Assembly: GCA_003519545.1 (NCBI GenBank)
Contig: DOWN01000158.1
Coordinates: 1-7,747 of the forward strand
DNA length: 7,747 nucleotides
From: Bacteroidota bacterium
GTDB taxonomy: Bacteria; Bacteroidota; Ignavibacteria; Tepidaquicellales; Tepidaquicellaceae
Direction: 5' to 3'
The translations under genes and the position numbers were made by a program. The notes under the pieces are model-generated. The model worked only from the letters and a program-made list of their open reading frames with translations. It ran no database searches and was not told the DNA's origin. Shown here in pieces: positions 6,093 to 7,747 of this stretch. Each line of letters begins with the position of its first letter. Within the stretch, counting starts at the first letter, position 1.

Positions 6093-7415
6093 TTATTTTT
6101 TAGATTTTTTTTTCTTGTCAGATTCTTCAGTAGATTCAGTTTCAGATTCTTCTTCTTCTCTGTCATCATCTGATTCACTTTCTTCTGACTCAGATTCGTC
6201 AGATTCTTCATTATCTTCTGACTCTTCTTCATCACTGTCATCATCTTCTTCATTATCTTCGGAATCTTTTGAATCCTCTTCATTACCCTCTTCTTCTTCT
6301 CCATATCCTTCTAAATCATCATCTTCATCTTCTTCTTCACCGTAGCCTTCCAAGTCATCCTCTTCTTCGTATTCTTCTTCTTCCTCTTCAGGTTTGATTA
6401 CATCAAGAGTATATCCTGTCAGTTTAGAAGCAAGTTTTATATTTTGTCCGCCTCTTCCGATGATAAGACTGAACTGATCTTTATCAGCGAAGATTTTTGC
6501 AACTTTTTCATCTTTATCTAAATCAATATCATTGATTCTCGCAGGTGATAATGCTCTTGCAATAAAAAGAGCAGGATCATCTGTATAGTTTATAACGTCA
6601 ATATTTTCATTACTTAATTCTCTTACTATAGAATGGATTCTAATTCCTTTCATACCTACGCAAGCACCAACCGCATCAATTCTCTCATCAGATGATTCCA
6701 CTGCAACTTTTGCTCTTTCACCCGGTTCTCTTGCAATCGCTACGATATTAATAATACCGTCATAAATCTCAGGAATTTCAAGTTCAAACAATTTTTCCAA
6801 AAATTCTTCATCTGCTCTTGAAACGATAATCAACGGAGGTCCTGACTGTCGCTTTTCAACCGATTTTACTATTGCTCTGACAGTATCTTCTTTTTTATAT
6901 TTCTCTTTAGGAATTTGTTCAGATTTAGGGAAAATTATTTCGTGTCCGTTGTGCATCATTAAAATTGAGTTAGGTTTAATCTGATAAACCTCACAAACAA
7001 TTATTTCACCGACAATTTTTTTATACTCATTAAATGTAACTTCTTTTTCAATCTCACGAAGTTTCTGTGCGAGATTTTGTTTCAAATTTAAAACTGATCT
7101 TCTTCCAAAATCTTCAATCTGTAATACTTCAGTATATTCATCACCAATCTCAAACTCTTCTCCTGAAAGTGATTGTGCAGTTTCAAGATCAATTTGTTTT
7201 GAAGGATCTTCTACGTTTTCTACAATTTCTTTATTAAGATAAATATCAATATTTCCTTTATCCATATTAACAATAACCTCAAAGTTTGCTTCCGCACCAT
7301 ATTTTTTTTCCATCATTTTATTGAAAGATTCCTTTATAACACCTTCAAGGATTTCTCTGTCAATATTTTTTTGTTTAGCCATTTGCGAAAAGGCATCGAT
7401 AATTTCAGATTTCAT
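6093..7415 (-). CDS. nusA: Transcription elongation/termination factor NusA
   Basis: NusA binds RNA polymerase near the RNA exit channel and modulates pausing, termination and antitermination. The 440-residue protein has the RNA polymerase-binding N-terminal domain (about 1-125, with the conserved EDFGRRSVLNLKQNLAQKLR segment at 101-120), an S1 domain (about 135-200), KH1 with GMKG (254-257) after AVGACV, and KH2 with GRGGQNIKLASKLTG (320-334). The acidic repeats found at the C-terminus in E. coli are absent. Instead, residues 343-433 are a low-complexity tail in which I count 62 Asp/Glu among 91 residues, many Ser in its second half, ending in the basic KKKKSKK. The ATG lies 7 nt after the rimP stop with no clear ribosome-binding site. 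The first 340 residues are standard; the tail's function is unknown. Confidence 0.97.
   Translation of the reverse strand: MKSEIIDAFSQMAKQKNIDREILEGVIKESFNKMMEKKYGAEANFEVIVNMDKGNIDIYLNKEIVENVEDPSKQIDLETAQSLSGEEFEIGDEYTEVLQIEDFGRRSVLNLKQNLAQKLREIEKEVTFNEYKKIVGEIIVCEVYQIKPNSILMMHNGHEIIFPKSEQIPKEKYKKEDTVRAIVKSVEKRQSGPPLIIVSRADEEFLEKLFELEIPEIYDGIINIVAIAREPGERAKVAVESSDERIDAVGACVGMKGIRIHSIVRELSNENIDVINYTDDPALFIARALSPARINDIDLDKDEKVAKIFADKDQFSLIIGRGGQNIKLASKLTGYTLDVIKPEEEEEEYEEEDDLEGYGEEEDEDDDLEGYGEEEEGNEEDSKDSEDNEEDDDSDEEESEDNEESDESESEESESDDDREEEESETESTEESDKKKKSKK
6117..6389 (-). repeat. nusA: Low-complexity tract encoding the acidic Ser/Glu/Asp tail of NusA
   Basis: This tract encodes NusA residues 343-433, made almost only of GAA, GAT, GAC, GAG and Ser codons. 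It includes a short duplication: DDLEGYGEEE occurs at residues 353-362 (6330-6359) and again at 367-376 (6288-6317), offset by 42 nt. The two DNA copies differ at several positions, so the duplication is not brand new. The tract creates long shadow reading frames, Ser-rich on the plus strand and Lys/Met-rich in another minus frame, that I do not regard as genes. Confidence 0.85.
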
Positions 7416-7422
7416 ATATAGT

Positions 7423-7747
7423 TTAAAATTTTAATTTTATTTTTGATTCCTTTAAATCACTGAAATTTACATTTATTATTTCAGTTTCTTTTTTGTTTTT
7501 ATTTTTTATTCTTTCAAGAGAAATATCTCCTGAATTGTTCACATCCAATATTTTTCCTGAAATTTCTGTTCCATCATTTAAAATACCTATCAATTCCCTT
7601 CCCGTGTGTTTTTTAATTTGCCAGGCAAATTTAAAATTATTATCAACTCCGGGAGAAGAGACGATAAGTTTAGAAATTTCATTTAATCCGTTTTTCTGCT
7701 GATAGTTATCTATTATATCAGAAATTACGGAATTAACACTCGTGATA
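7423..7747 (-). CDS. rimP: Ribosome maturation factor RimP (C-terminal part)
   Basis: RimP helps assemble the 30S subunit. Only the last 107 codons plus the TAA stop (7423-7425) are in the window; the start lies beyond 7747. Reading back from the stop gives an open frame to the edge. The end of the N-terminal domain shows the family's signature strand (EISKLIVSSPGVDNNFKF, equivalent to the usual 'LEVSSPGLDRPL'), then WQIKKHTGRELIGIL and GTEISGKILDVNNSGDISL, which correspond to the C-terminal SH3-like barrel. The C-terminus is very Lys/Asn-rich (ERIKNKNKKE). It sits directly before nusA, as in nearly all bacteria, which supports the identification independently. Confidence 0.92.
   Translation of the reverse strand, partial: ITSVNSVISDIIDNYQQKNGLNEISKLIVSSPGVDNNFKFAWQIKKHTGRELIGILNDGTEISGKILDVNNSGDISLERIKNKNKKETEIINVNFSDLKESKIKLKF

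Noticed and set aside
6068..6304. Lys/Met-rich open frame on the minus strand running past the nusA stop
   Set aside because: It is the shifted reading of the GAA/GAT/Ser-codon tract of nusA. Its basic composition follows directly from that repeat, and it has no recognisable domain or ribosome-binding site.
6115..6345. Ser-rich open frame on the plus strand opposite the NusA tail
   Set aside because: It is the antisense reading of the acidic codons (TCT/TCA/TCC), a composition artefact.
7493..7702. Plus-strand open frame at the right end
   Set aside because: It is antisense to rimP, whose conserved SSPG and GREL motifs identify the true coding strand.
1..7747. CRISPR arrays, tRNA or rRNA genes, insertion sequences, riboswitches
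   Set aside because: I saw no regularly spaced repeats, cloverleaf-like sequence, transposase frame or terminal repeats. The window is almost entirely protein-coding.

Overview
The window is strongly AT-rich chromosomal DNA from a bacterium. The protein signatures point to the Bacteroidota/Chlorobiota/Ignavibacteriota (FCB) group: a short TruB without a PUA domain, a NusA without the proteobacterial C-terminal repeats, almost no Shine-Dalgarno sequences, and a secreted PNGase F-type protein. The order rimP-nusA-infB-rbfA-truB on one strand fits the Chlorobiota/Ignavibacteriota side better than Bacteroidia, where, as I recall, rbfA and truB usually lie elsewhere. This placement is an inference; no rRNA gene is present to confirm it.

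Almost the whole window (743-7747, minus strand) is one tightly packed gene string. In transcription order it reads: rimP (C-terminal 107 codons, cut by the window end), nusA (7-nt gap), infB (61-nt gap), rbfA (its ATG directly abuts the infB stop), truB (2-nt gap, TTG start), a secreted PNGase F-like protein (8-nt overlap with truB) and a GNAT acetyltransferase (3-nt gap). The first five are the classic transcription/translation cluster: 30S maturation (RimP, RbfA), transcription elongation and termination control (NusA), initiation (IF-2) and tRNA pseudouridylation (TruB). The last two are accessory genes in the position where ribF/rpsO often follow truB in other bacteria.

On the plus strand, 3-737 encodes a 244-residue alpha-helical, TPR-like protein of unknown function, probably the C-terminal part of a longer one. 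It converges on the GNAT gene with 5 nt between stop codons. A likely hairpin-plus-T-tract terminator covers the junction, and its T-tract lies inside the GNAT gene's last codons.

The most notable items are the PNGase F-like gene coupled to truB, with its modified active site; the roughly 90-residue acidic tail of NusA, which contains a short internal duplication; and the AT-rich inverted repeat just after nusA. I found no CRISPR array, tRNA, rRNA, insertion sequence or phage gene. No stretch longer than 61 nt lacks a gene.
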